A DNA stretch of 64,000 nt, from the NCBI GenBank assembly GCA_037142875.1, contig JBAWZV010000001.1, forward strand, positions 446,208 to 510,207, read 5' to 3'. The position numbers and the translations under genes are program-made. Within the stretch, counting starts at the first letter, position 1; each line of letters opens with the position of its first letter. The stretch is from PALSA-600 sp037142875. Lineage in GTDB: Bacteria; Actinomycetota; Thermoleophilia; Gaiellales; Gaiellaceae. Shown here one piece after another: positions 7,776-16,212 of the stretch. Under the pieces are notes generated by a model, which was not told the origin of the DNA, did not search any database, and saw only the letters and a list, made by a program, of their open reading frames with translations.

Positions 7776-9082
7776 CGCCAGAGCCTCGCAGTCTGGATGC
7801 GGTGCTCGCTAGCGATCTCCTCCTCGGACGCCCGCGCAAGCCCACCACCGCGGACCGCATCGACGCCGCCGACGAGCAGACGCTCGACCCGGTGAGGCCC
7901 GGAGAGCACGAGCGCTCCGACAGGATCCTCGGCGCCGCCGAGCTCGAGCCCGTCGGTTCGCCAGACGGCGATGTCGGCGCGCTTGCCCACCTCGAGCGAG
8001 CCGATGTCGGTGCGGCCGAGCACCGAGGCGCCCCCGCGGGTTGCGAGCCGCAGGGCGTCACGAGCGCTCATCGCGCCACCACCTCCGCGCCCACGGGCGA
8101 CGAGCAGCGCCTGCTTGAGCTCGTAGAAGAGGTCGCTCCGCTCGTTGGAAGCTGAGCCGTCGACACCGAGGCCAACGCGCACGCCAGCGTCCAGCATCTC
8201 GCGCACCGGAGCGATTCCGGCGCCGAGCCTGAGGTTCGAGGTCGGGCAGTGCGCGACCCCGACGCCGTGGGCGCCGAATCGCTCGATCTCGGCCTGGGAG
8301 AGATGGATGCAGTGGGCACACCAGACGTCGCCTTCGAGCCAGCCGACCCGTTCGAGGTACTCGACCGGCGTGCAGCCGTAGATCTCCCGGCAGTACGCCT
8401 CCTCCTCGACCGTCTCGGCCAGGTGGGTGTGAAGGACGAGTCCGAGCCGGCGGGCGAGGGCTGCCGACTCCTCCATCAGCCGGGTCGTGACCGAGAACGG
8501 CGAGCACGGTGCGACGGCGATCTGCACGGCAGCGCCGTCGGCGAGCGCGGCGAGGCGCTCGGTGTCGGCAAGCACCGCGTCGACGTCCTCGACGAGCGAG
8601 TCCGGCGGGAGCCCGCCGTCCGAGACACCCAGATCCATCGACCCGCGGGAGGCCACGATCCGCACGCCGAGCTCGCGGGCGGCCGTGATCTCCGCTTCGA
8701 CGAGGCCCGTGACTCCGCGGGGAAAGACGTAGTGGTGATCGAAGACGGTGGAGCAGCCCGAGAGGGCGAGCTCGGCCATCCCGCAGCGGGCAGCGGCGTA
8801 CTGCATCTCGTCGTCGATGCGCGCCCAGACCGGGTAGAGAGTCCGGAGCCACGTGAAGAGGTCGGCGTCCTGCGCTCGGGCGCGGGTGAGCGTCTGGTAG
8901 AGGTGGTGGTGGGTGTTGACGAATCCGGGCGTGACGACGGCCCCACGGAGGTCGTCACCGGGCGTCGGCGGCTCACCGGCCTCGACCTCGGTGATCAGCC
9001 CGCCCTCGATACGCAGCCAGCCGCGCTCGATCTCGGTGCCCGCGTCGTCCATCGTCACGATCCAGCCGTTTGAGAGGATCAT
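7772..9082 (-). CDS. 8-oxoguanine deaminase / guanine deaminase-like amidohydrolase
   Basis: A 436-residue zinc amidohydrolase of the ATZ/TRZ/8-oxoguanine deaminase group. Metal and catalytic motifs in order are VNTHHHLYQTLTRA (about residues 63-76), VLHTHLAETVEEE, WCAHCIHLSQAEIERFG, GVAHCPTSN and GVDGSASNE. The N-terminus LSNGWIVTMDDAG and the TLTRA plus DHHYVFPRG segments resemble 8-oxoguanine deaminases most, as far as I can recall. Guanine deamination or a related pterin/triazine substrate cannot be excluded. The start is ATG 9082, overlapping the adenine deaminase stop by 4 nt; upstream in-frame sequence belongs to that gene. The product feeds urate or xanthine to the neighbouring enzymes. 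Confidence 0.82.
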   Translation of the reverse strand: MILSNGWIVTMDDAGTEIERGWLRIEGGLITEVEAGEPPTPGDDLRGAVVTPGFVNTHHHLYQTLTRARAQDADLFTWLRTLYPVWARIDDEMQYAAARCGMAELALSGCSTVFDHHYVFPRGVTGLVEAEITAARELGVRIVASRGSMDLGVSDGGLPPDSLVEDVDAVLADTERLAALADGAAVQIAVAPCSPFSVTTRLMEESAALARRLGLVLHTHLAETVEEEAYCREIYGCTPVEYLERVGWLEGDVWCAHCIHLSQAEIERFGAHGVGVAHCPTSNLRLGAGIAPVREMLDAGVRVGLGVDGSASNERSDLFYELKQALLVARGRGGGGAMSARDALRLATRGGASVLGRTDIGSLEVGKRADIAVWRTDGLELGGAEDPVGALVLSGPHRVERLLVGGVDAVRGGGLARASEEEIASEHRIQTARLWR

Positions 9083-10770
9083 TCGACCGCCAGAGGGACG
9101 AGCTGGAAGCTGTCGACATCGACGAGGCCACGGTCGGTCAGCTTGAGCGAGGGGATCACCGAGAGCGCGAGGAACGACAGGAGCTGAAACGGCGCCTCGA
9201 CAGTGCAGCCGATCTCTGCGGCTGCGGCGAGCACCGCCCGGCTGCGGTCGAGCACCTCGGCGAGCGGAGCGTCCGAGAGGAGGCCGGCGACAGGCAGGGG
9301 CAGCTCGGCGAGAACGTCGGCGCCGTCGACGACGAGGATTCCGCCGCCGAGGTTCGCCAGGCGGCGGACAGCGAAGGCCATCGAGGCATCGTTCGCGCCC
9401 ACGACGACGACGTTGTGGGCGTCGTGAGCGACGGTCGACGCGAGCGCACCACGCTGGAGCCCGAAGCCGCGGACGAAGCCGAGGCCGATCCGGCCGGTGC
9501 CGAGATGCCGCTCGATCACGGCGATCTTCGCAAGGTCGCGCGCAGAGTCGGCGATCGCCTCGTCGCCCCGGGAGGTCAGCTCGTCCACGAGCGAGGAGGT
9601 CAGGATCTGGCCCGGGATCAGGCCGATCACGCGCGCCTTGCCGCCGCTCCACGGGATCCGGAACTGCTCTGGCCCGAGCGCCCCGATCCGCATCGTGTGC
9701 CGGACCCAGTCCGGAACGACTGTGCGTGGGATCTCGCCGACGGGACGCCCTGCCTTCAGGACGACATCCGGCACGAACCGTTCGAGGTCGGGCAGGACGA
9801 GCACGTCTGCCTGGTAGCCGGGTGCGATTGCCCCGAGGTGGGAGAGCCCGTGCCAGTCGGCAGGGTTGAACGTCGCGCAGACGAGCGCGTCCTCTGCCGG
9901 GATCCCCGCCGCGACCGCATCACGAACCATCGAGTTGATGTGCCCGTCGTCGGCGATGTGCTCGGGGTCGCGGTCGTCGGTGCAGAAGGCGATCCGTCCC
10001 GGGCCGAGCTCGGCGATCAACGGGAGGAGCGCCTGAAGGTTGCGTGCGGCAGATCCTTCCCGGATCAGCAACCACATCCCGGCACGGAGCCGTTCGCGGC
10101 CCTCCTCCGGCGTGTAGGCCTCGTGGTCGGAGCGGATGCCGGCGGCCGCGTAGGCGTTCAGATCGCGGCCGAGCACGCCGGGTGCATGCCCATCGACGTG
10201 GCGGGCGAGGTGGAGCTTTGCCAGCTCGGATGGGTCACCGGCGATCACACCGGGGAAGTTCATCATCTCCGCGAGACCGATCACGCGGCGTCGCCGAAGG
10301 AGGGCGTCGAGATCTCCCGTTGTCAGGTCGCGACGCGGCGATTCGAACTTCGACGCGGGAACCGACGACGACGCCATGAACCAGACGTCGAGCGGGATCT
10401 CCGTGCAGACGTCGAGTAGCCAGTGGACGCCGTCGGTTCCGAGCACGTTGGCGATCTCGTGCGGGTCGGCGACGACCGCCGTTGTGCCGAACGGAAGGAC
10501 GAGTCGTGCGAACTCGTCGACGAGCAGCTTCGATGACTCGAGATGCATGTGGGCGTCGACGAAGCCCGGGACGACGTAGCGTCCGGCGGCGTCGAGCGTC
10601 TCGACTCCGTCGTAGCTGCCGAGCCCGGCGATGGTGCCGTCGACGATCGCGACGTCGGCGTCGAGCCACTCTCGTGTGAACACGGAGAGGACGCGGCCGT
10701 TGCGGATGACGAGGTCTGCGGGCTCGTCTCCACGCGCGACCGCGATCCTGCGCGAGAGCGGCGAGACCAT
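9079..10770 (-). CDS. ade: Adenine deaminase
   Basis: A 563-residue amidohydrolase (COG1001-type) that converts adenine to hypoxanthine. It shows the metal-binding GFVDAHMHLESS (about residues 69-80), VADPHEIANVLG, GLAEMMNFPG, DGHAPG and CTDDRDPEHIADDGHIN, all characteristic of bacterial Ade. Length is typical (560-600). It is the first gene of the minus-strand purine operon, starting at ATG 10770 with a TACGGT -10 box 11 nt upstream that overlaps the -10 box of the divergent xanthine dehydrogenase operon. Confidence 0.93.
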   Translation of the reverse strand: MVSPLSRRIAVARGDEPADLVIRNGRVLSVFTREWLDADVAIVDGTIAGLGSYDGVETLDAAGRYVVPGFVDAHMHLESSKLLVDEFARLVLPFGTTAVVADPHEIANVLGTDGVHWLLDVCTEIPLDVWFMASSSVPASKFESPRRDLTTGDLDALLRRRRVIGLAEMMNFPGVIAGDPSELAKLHLARHVDGHAPGVLGRDLNAYAAAGIRSDHEAYTPEEGRERLRAGMWLLIREGSAARNLQALLPLIAELGPGRIAFCTDDRDPEHIADDGHINSMVRDAVAAGIPAEDALVCATFNPADWHGLSHLGAIAPGYQADVLVLPDLERFVPDVVLKAGRPVGEIPRTVVPDWVRHTMRIGALGPEQFRIPWSGGKARVIGLIPGQILTSSLVDELTSRGDEAIADSARDLAKIAVIERHLGTGRIGLGFVRGFGLQRGALASTVAHDAHNVVVVGANDASMAFAVRRLANLGGGILVVDGADVLAELPLPVAGLLSDAPLAEVLDRSRAVLAAAAEIGCTVEAPFQLLSFLALSVIPSLKLTDRGLVDVDSFQLVPLAVE

Positions 10771-10781
10771 CCTGGAGTGAA

Positions 10782-10800
10782 ACCGTACAGTTCCCGCGTG
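10782..10800. promoter_or_regulatory. Overlapping divergent -10 boxes between ade and xanthine dehydrogenase operons
   Basis: Plus strand: TACAGT at 10786-10791, six nt before GTG 10798. Minus strand: TACGGT at 10787-10782, eleven nt before ATG 10770. The two boxes share TA in a GTAC centre, so both promoters cannot easily be bound at once. Confidence 0.6.
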
Positions 10801-11583
10801 CAGGTCTTCACGCCACGCACTCTCGAGGAGGCACTCCGCCTCAAGTCGGAGCAGCCGAATGCCGTCCCGATCCAGGGCGGGACCGACCTGATGGTCGCGT
10901 TGAACTTCGATCGCCGCCGCCCCGAGGTCGTGCTGAACCTCAACGAGGTTGCGGAGCTGCGCGGCTGGAGCCGCGCCGAGGGGGCCGTCCGGCTCGGCTC
11001 AGGTCTCACCTACGCGCAGGCCATGCAAGGGGATCTCGCAGCGTTCTTCCCCGCGCTCGCGGAGGCGTCCCGAACAGTCGGGTCGCCGCAGATACGCAAC
11101 CGCGGAACGATCGGCGGCAACCTGGCGACCGCGTCGCCGGCCGGCGACGCGGTCGCACCGCTCATCATCGATGGGGCCGAGGTGGAGTGCGTGTCGGTGC
11201 GTGGCTCGCGGCGGGTTCCCGTCGGGGAGTTCATCACGGGCGTGAAGCGCACCGTGCTCGCCGACGATGAGCTGATCGTCGCCGTCTGGGTGGCCCCGTC
11301 AGGTTCCGCCCAGACGTTCATGAAGGTCGGTCCGCGCAACGCCATGGTCATCGCGGTCGTCTCGCTCGCGCTCTCGGCAGGCGACGAGCTGCGGGCCTCG
11401 TTCGGATCCGCCGGGCCGCGCCCGGTGCTCGTGACGGCTCCTCGCGGGGAGGCAGCGACGTTCCCCTCCCTCGTCGCCGCGGCGGCTTCGCCGATTGACG
11501 ACGTCCGAGGGAGCGCGGCGTATCGCCGCCATGCGCTCGAGGTGCTCACGCGCCGGGCTCTCGAGAGGACGCTCGTCGCGTGA
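10798..11583 (+). CDS. Xanthine dehydrogenase family, FAD-binding subunit
   Basis: A 261-residue CoxM/XdhB-type FAD subunit. It carries the FAD loop PIQGGTDLMV (about residues 22-31) and NRGTIGGNLATASPAGD (101-117), both diagnostic. It passes electrons from the Fe-S subunit to an acceptor. The GTG start at 10798 is chosen because a TACAGT box lies 6 nt before it and the family N-terminus VFTPRTLEEAL begins there. The open frame upstream is antisense to ade. The stop overlaps the GTG of the Fe-S subunit gene. Its context with purine deaminases argues for hypoxanthine/xanthine as substrate of the complex. Confidence 0.9.
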   Translation: MQVFTPRTLEEALRLKSEQPNAVPIQGGTDLMVALNFDRRRPEVVLNLNEVAELRGWSRAEGAVRLGSGLTYAQAMQGDLAAFFPALAEASRTVGSPQIRNRGTIGGNLATASPAGDAVAPLIIDGAEVECVSVRGSRRVPVGEFITGVKRTVLADDELIVAVWVAPSGSAQTFMKVGPRNAMVIAVVSLALSAGDELRASFGSAGPRPVLVTAPRGEAATFPSLVAAAASPIDDVRGSAAYRRHALEVLTRRALERTLVA

Positions 11584-12071
11584 GAGTGCAGCTCAGAGTC
11601 AACGGTGCTGAGGTCGAGGCCGACTGCTGGGAGGGCGAGTCGCTGCTCTACGCGCTGCGCGAGAAGCTCGGCTTCCCGGGGTCGAAGAACGCGTGCGAGC
11701 AGGGCGAGTGCGGCTCATGCTCGGTGCTGCTCGACGGCGTGCTTGTCTGCTCCTGTCTCGTTCTCGCAGCTCAGGCCGACGGCCACGATGTGACGACAGT
11801 CGAGGGCCTCGCCGACGGCGAACGCCTACATCGCGTGCAGGAGGCGTTCGTCGAGGCGGGCGCGGTGCAGTGCGGGTTCTGCACCCCCGGTCTCGTTGTC
11901 GCTGCCGTCGATCTGCTCGACCGGGTGGCCCGGCCGTCCGACGACGAGATCCGCGAGGCTCTCTCCGGAAACCTCTGCCGGTGCACCGGCTACGAGAAGA
12001 TCTTCGATGCCGTCAATCTGGCCGCGGAGACGGGCGAGGCCGCGTCACGCCCGTCGGGGGACTCCTGGTGA
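11580..12071 (+). CDS. Xanthine dehydrogenase family, [2Fe-2S] subunit
   Basis: A 163-residue CoxS/XdhC-type subunit with two [2Fe-2S] clusters. The N-terminal plant-ferredoxin-type site is C39-x4-C44-x2-C47 plus a further Cys at 57 or 59. The C-terminal four-helix site is C98-x2-C101 (QCGFCTPG) and C133-x-C135 (LCRCTGY). It relays electrons from the molybdenum centre to the FAD subunit. GTG start in a 4-nt overlap with the gene before; stop overlaps the GTG of the large subunit. Confidence 0.94.
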   Translation: MRVQLRVNGAEVEADCWEGESLLYALREKLGFPGSKNACEQGECGSCSVLLDGVLVCSCLVLAAQADGHDVTTVEGLADGERLHRVQEAFVEAGAVQCGFCTPGLVVAAVDLLDRVARPSDDEIREALSGNLCRCTGYEKIFDAVNLAAETGEAASRPSGDSW

Positions 12072-14290
12072 GCGCGACCGCGGCGCCGCGCAGGCTCCAG
12101 GTGGGTCGCATCGGCGAGAGCCTCCTGCGCGCCGACGCACCGCCGAAGGTGCGGGGCGAGTTCGCCTACTCGAGCGATCTGACCGCTCCCGGGATGCTCT
12201 GGGGGCACACCGTGCGGAGCCCTCATGCCCACGCGCGCATCCTCGAGATCGATGTCTCTGCCGCGGTCGGGATGTCCGGCGTGCATGCGGTGCTCACCCA
12301 CGCGGATGTGCCCGGCGCGAAGACCTACGGGCTCGAGTTCAGCGATCAGCCGGTGCTCGCGAGCGATCGCGTGCGCTACTTCGGTGAGCCGGTTGTGATC
12401 GTCGCAGCGGAGCATCCGGAGCAGGCGCGGCGGGCAGCCGAGCGGATCCGCGTTGTCTATGAGCCGTTGCCGGTCGTGAGCGATATGGAGCGGGCGACCG
12501 AGGGGCCATCCCTCCACGACGGATATCCGACCCACGGCCACGGCTATCGCGACGACCACCGACCAAACGTCGTTCGCCACATCGAGATCCGCCACGGCGA
12601 CCCGGACCTCCCCGGCGAGGTGTGCGTCGAAGGCATCTACGAGACCGGGATGCAAGACCAGGCGTTTCTCGGGCCCGAGTCGGGGCTCGCGATTCCGGAC
12701 GGGGAGGGCGGCGTCGACATCCATGTCGCGACGCAGTGGCTCCACATCGACCGCGCCCAGATCGCGCCGTGTCTCGATCTTCCCCTCGAGCGTGTCCGGG
12801 TTCATCTCGGGGGCGTCGGTGGAGCGTTCGGTGGGCGGGAGGACGTCTCGATGCAGATCCACGCAGCGCTGCTCGCGCTCCGCACCAACCGCCCGGTCAA
12901 GATCGTCTACTCGCGCGAGGAGTCGTTCACCGGCCACGTCCATCGCCACCCGTCGAAGATCTGGGCCGAGCATCGTGCGACCCGCGACGGCCGTCTCGTC
13001 TCCGTCCGGATGCGCATCCTCCTCGACGGGGGCGCATACGCCTCGAGCTCTGCTGCGGTCTGCTCGAACGCGGCGTCGTTTGCGTGTGGCCCGTACGCAG
13101 TGCCAAACGCGCTGCTCGAGGCGACCGCGGTTTACACCAACAATCCGCCGTGCGGGGCGATGCGCGGCTTTGGTGCCGTGCAGACGTGCTTCGCCGCCGA
13201 GGCGCAGATGGACAGGCTCGCGGCCGCGCTCGACATCGATCCGATCGACCTGCGCGTACGCAACGCCCTAGCCCCTGGCGATCTCCTCCCGACCGGCCAG
13301 CGGATCGAAGGATCGCTCCCAGTCGCCGACGTGATCCGGGCTGCGGCCGCGCTTCGGCCACCGCCGGCGGAGGAGCTGCCGCGCGACCCGCTGCGTCTTC
13401 CCGGCGGTGCGGGCAACACGACCCGCGGCGAGGGCGTGCGTCGCGGCGTCGGCTTCGCCGTTGGCTACAAGAACATCTGCTTCTCGGAGGGTTTCGACGA
13501 CTACTGCGCCGCGCGCGTCCGGCTCTTCGCCGACGGTTTCGCCGAGGTTCACTGCGCCGCCTCCGAGGCCGGGCAGGGAGTGTCGAACGTGATTCTCCAG
13601 GTCGCCCGCACGGAGCTCCGGATCGACGATGTGAGGCTCGCTCCCCAGTCAACGGCCTCCGTTGGCTCGGCCGGATCAACCTCGGCCTCGCGCCAGACCG
13701 TCATGGTCTCGGGGGCGGTCCGCGACGCCTGCCGCGCCGCGCTCGCCGAGCGCGATGCCACCGGTGCCACCGAGGTCGACGTGGAACGTATCTACCGCCA
13801 TCCGGCGACCACCCCGCTCGATCCGGCGACAGGGCAGATCACCGGGGATCGCGCCCACGTCTCCTTCGGCGTCGCGGCGATGCGCGTGGTCGCCGAGGTC
13901 GACGTCGAGCTCGGCCTCACCCGGATCGTGTGGATCGGCGCCGCCCAGGAGGTCGGCACTGCGATCGACCCACGCGCCGTCGAGGGGCAGATCGAAGGCG
14001 GCATCTCCCAGGGGCTCGGCCTCGCGCTCATGGAGGAGGTCAAGACGCGTGACGGCCTGATCGTCAACGCGAGCTTCACCGACTACCTCATCCCGACCAC
14101 GCTCGACATGCCGCCGGTCGACATCGCGCTCATCCAGGATCCGGATCCGTCCTTGCCCTACGGGGTGAAGGGTGTCGGGGAGCCTCCAACGGTCGTCGCG
14201 ACGGCTGCGGTCGTCTCGGCGCTCCGTGCCGCAACCGGCCGCGACCTGCCCCGCGCTCCCGTCTCGCCGGACGAGATCGTCGGGCTCTAA
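12068..14290 (+). CDS. Xanthine dehydrogenase family, molybdopterin-binding large subunit
   Basis: A 740-residue molybdenum hydroxylase subunit. Visible motifs are the Moco-binding GGVGGAFGGRED (about residues 249-260), GAMRGFGAVQTCFAAEAQMD and, near the C-terminus, GVKGVGEPP with the Glu that acts as base in this family. It hydroxylates hypoxanthine and xanthine to urate if the context is a guide. The GTG at 12068 overlaps the stop of the Fe-S gene, and the first family-like residues (GRIGESLLRADAPPKVRGEF) follow at once. The gene ends in a 4-nt convergent overlap with the EamA transporter. Confidence 0.92.
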   Translation: MSATAAPRRLQVGRIGESLLRADAPPKVRGEFAYSSDLTAPGMLWGHTVRSPHAHARILEIDVSAAVGMSGVHAVLTHADVPGAKTYGLEFSDQPVLASDRVRYFGEPVVIVAAEHPEQARRAAERIRVVYEPLPVVSDMERATEGPSLHDGYPTHGHGYRDDHRPNVVRHIEIRHGDPDLPGEVCVEGIYETGMQDQAFLGPESGLAIPDGEGGVDIHVATQWLHIDRAQIAPCLDLPLERVRVHLGGVGGAFGGREDVSMQIHAALLALRTNRPVKIVYSREESFTGHVHRHPSKIWAEHRATRDGRLVSVRMRILLDGGAYASSSAAVCSNAASFACGPYAVPNALLEATAVYTNNPPCGAMRGFGAVQTCFAAEAQMDRLAAALDIDPIDLRVRNALAPGDLLPTGQRIEGSLPVADVIRAAAALRPPPAEELPRDPLRLPGGAGNTTRGEGVRRGVGFAVGYKNICFSEGFDDYCAARVRLFADGFAEVHCAASEAGQGVSNVILQVARTELRIDDVRLAPQSTASVGSAGSTSASRQTVMVSGAVRDACRAALAERDATGATEVDVERIYRHPATTPLDPATGQITGDRAHVSFGVAAMRVVAEVDVELGLTRIVWIGAAQEVGTAIDPRAVEGQIEGGISQGLGLALMEEVKTRDGLIVNASFTDYLIPTTLDMPPVDIALIQDPDPSLPYGVKGVGEPPTVVATAAVVSALRAATGRDLPRAPVSPDEIVGL

Positions 14291-15171
14291 CCTGCTGCGT
14301 CGTCGGCCGTCGCCGGGGCCGCGGGCTCTCGACGGACGACCACCGCGACGGAGGCCACCACGACTGCCGCCCCGATGAGGATCCTCCCCGTCAGGTGCTC
14401 GTGGCGGAAGGCCACCCCGAGGATGATCGCGACGACCGGGTTGACGTAGGCGTAGGTCGACACCATCCCGAGCGGCGCGTTTGTGAGCAGCCAGGTGTAG
14501 GCGGTGTAGCCGACAACCGATCCGATCGTGACGAGGTACAGCCACGCGAGCACCGATGACCGCGATGGCGAGATCGATCCCGCGTCGAGCAGGCCGAAGG
14601 GGAGCATGATGACGCCCCCGGCGAGCATCTGCCACGAGGTTGCGGCGAACGCGTTCGCCGGCATCGGTAGACGCGCGGATGCGAACGATCCGACCGCCCA
14701 CATGGCCGCGGAGACGACGCAGAGCGCAACTCCACCCGCCGTGGCGCCGCCCGAGGGCTGCAGCAGGATCGCCACTCCCGCGAAGCCGACTCCGACGGCG
14801 GCGAGCGCGATCGTCGGCATGTGCTCGCGGGCGGTGAGGCGGATCAGGACGACCCAGAGCGGGACAGATGCGATCAGCAGCGACGCCAGCCCCGTCGGCA
14901 CGTTTCGCTCGGCGTAGAAGAGCACCGCGTTTGCTCCCGGCAGGAGGCAGCCGATCAGCACGGACGAGCCGAGGGCGCGTCGTGACACGCGCATCGATCC
15001 GCCGCGGCGCCAGACGACGAGGGCCATGATCGTCCCGGCCGCGATGAATCGTGTCGAGACCGCGAACACCGGCGGCAATGTCTCGACGGTGACGGCGATC
15101 GCCAGGTAGGTCGACCCCCAGATGAGGTAGACGACCCAGAGGGCCGTCCACACCTTGCCGCGGTGGCTCAC
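14287..15171 (-). CDS. EamA/DMT-family transporter
   Basis: A 294-residue inner-membrane protein with ten predicted helices in two EamA repeats. The first repeat begins VVYLIWGSTYLAI and the second includes GSVVGYTAYTWLL and YAYVNPVVAIILG, all typical of the 10-TMS drug/metabolite exporters. The GTG start at 15171 overlaps the stop of the preceding YdcZ-like gene (GTGA). A longer reading into that gene is read-through. The substrate is unknown. Being next to purine degradation genes it could export a base or intermediate, but nothing in the sequence proves this. Confidence 0.85.
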   Translation of the reverse strand: MSHRGKVWTALWVVYLIWGSTYLAIAVTVETLPPVFAVSTRFIAAGTIMALVVWRRGGSMRVSRRALGSSVLIGCLLPGANAVLFYAERNVPTGLASLLIASVPLWVVLIRLTAREHMPTIALAAVGVGFAGVAILLQPSGGATAGGVALCVVSAAMWAVGSFASARLPMPANAFAATSWQMLAGGVIMLPFGLLDAGSISPSRSSVLAWLYLVTIGSVVGYTAYTWLLTNAPLGMVSTYAYVNPVVAIILGVAFRHEHLTGRILIGAAVVVASVAVVVRREPAAPATADDAAG

Positions 15172-15608
15172 TTGGCGAGGGAGAGCGCGGCGCCAGCTCC
15201 TAGGAGGACGATGCCGAGCGCCCGGGGCCACGAGATGGCGATCTGTTCGACACCGAAGAGGCCGAAGCGGTCGATCACGGCACCCATTCCGAGCTGCCCT
15301 GCGATCAGGATCCCGATCGTTGCGGTCGCACCGATCCGCGGCTGTGCGAAGGTGATCGCGAGGACGACGATCAGCCCCATCAGGCCGCCCGACCACATCC
15401 ACGAGGGCGCTCGAAGCGCCCCGCTGATCCCGCCGAATCCGCCGCGGGTGACAAGGAGCAGCGTTGCGGAGAGCAGGAGCTGGATGCAGGTGGCGAACGC
15501 GAGGGCCTCAACGACGCCGATCCGCGAGCCGAAGCGGCCCATGACAGCGACCTGGATCGATCCTGCAAGGCCCGCCAGCACGGCCAGGCCGACAGCCGCG
15601 GACGTCAC
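15168..15608 (-). CDS. DMT transporter of the YdcZ/DUF606 type
   Basis: A 146-residue, four-to-five-helix membrane protein. The pattern of a small DMT half-size transporter (VQVAVMGRFGSRIG-like start, PRIGATATIGILIAGQLGMGAVIDRFG near the end) matches the YdcZ/DUF606 group. GTG start at 15608 with neither a clear Shine-Dalgarno nor a -10 box. It is coupled to the EamA gene downstream. Function is not known; the pair may act as two unrelated exporters or together. Confidence 0.8.
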   Translation of the reverse strand: MTSAAVGLAVLAGLAGSIQVAVMGRFGSRIGVVEALAFATCIQLLLSATLLLVTRGGFGGISGALRAPSWMWSGGLMGLIVVLAITFAQPRIGATATIGILIAGQLGMGAVIDRFGLFGVEQIAISWPRALGIVLLGAGAALSLAK

Positions 15609-15890
15609 AGCGCGTCCGTGCGGGGGAGGTCGTCGGCGGTCGTGGCTCGAAGCATCAGAGGCTCGTCTCGATAACGGCGGGCATCGGCGCGCGCGTGCCC
15701 AACTCTATGCACCGCTGCAGGCGGGACGCCACCGCCGATACGGCCAACGGCGTACGGGAAACCCCCCCAATCGTGCAGTTTGCCACGTTATTGCGGGGAC
15801 TTTGCAGTAAATGCAACTTGCTTATTTCTGGTAAAAGTCAGCTACGGATTTCGGCGCGAGGCCGCGCCCACACCTTTTGAAAGGAGCCAC
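15609..15890. other. 282-nt intergenic region with an AT-rich stretch
   Basis: No gene is seen here. The half near the YdcZ gene is GC-rich and featureless. Positions about 15785-15850 are unusually AT-rich for this genome and contain an inverted repeat TTGCA-N5-TGCAA at 15802-15816, followed by TTGCTT and TACGGAT elements with a wide 19-nt spacing. The region probably holds the promoter for the 87-residue membrane protein at 15891. Confidence 0.4.
15802..15816. promoter_or_regulatory. Inverted repeat TTGCA-N5-TGCAA, possible operator
   Basis: A short perfect dyad in the only AT-rich intergenic patch nearby, about 75-90 nt upstream of the gene at 15891. It could be an operator, but no cognate regulator is identified. 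Confidence 0.3.
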
Positions 15891-16154
15891 ATGAGTGCTT
15901 CTGCGCCTGCAGACAACACCCACGCCTCGAACGCCAACCACGCTGCCGATGCCGAGATGTACCGGTGGATGCGCTGGTTCGGCCTTCCCGTTGCGCTCAT
16001 CGCCGTCCTTGTCGGCGCCGCATTCGGCACCGGTGACCAGTGGTGGCTCGGCGCTGCGCTGCTCGTGCTGATCGCCGACATCTTCGTGCTCGTGTGGCTC
16101 GCGATGAGCTCCGACACGAACGGTGTCCTCGGCGACGCACCGTCGCACCACTAG
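15891..16154 (+). CDS. Small two-helix membrane protein, unknown
   Basis: An 87-residue protein with a polar Ala/Asn/His-rich head of about 30 residues, then two hydrophobic helices (about 31-48 and 52-72) and a short polar tail ending in SHH. The ATG is preceded by a clear AAAGGAG at 15880-15886, so this is one of the few genes here with a textbook leader. I recognise no family. It stands alone between the YdcZ gene and the lipid kinase, with an AT-rich promoter region of its own. Confidence 0.7.
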   Translation: MSASAPADNTHASNANHAADAEMYRWMRWFGLPVALIAVLVGAAFGTGDQWWLGAALLVLIADIFVLVWLAMSSDTNGVLGDAPSHH

Positions 16155-16197
16155 CGAATCGCATTCCGCCCGTTCCCCAACAGCGGGGAGCGGGTCG

Positions 16198-16212
16198 TAC
16201 GATGGCCGGGTG
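16198..16212 (+). promoter_or_regulatory. Leaderless promoter, lipid kinase gene
   Basis: TACGAT at 16198-16203, six nt before GTG 16210; no Shine-Dalgarno. Confidence 0.55.

Noticed and set aside
13676..15151. Large minus-strand frame across the end of the xanthine dehydrogenase gene and the EamA gene
   Set aside because: It is out of frame with the real EamA protein and antisense to the molybdenum subunit; no recognisable domain.
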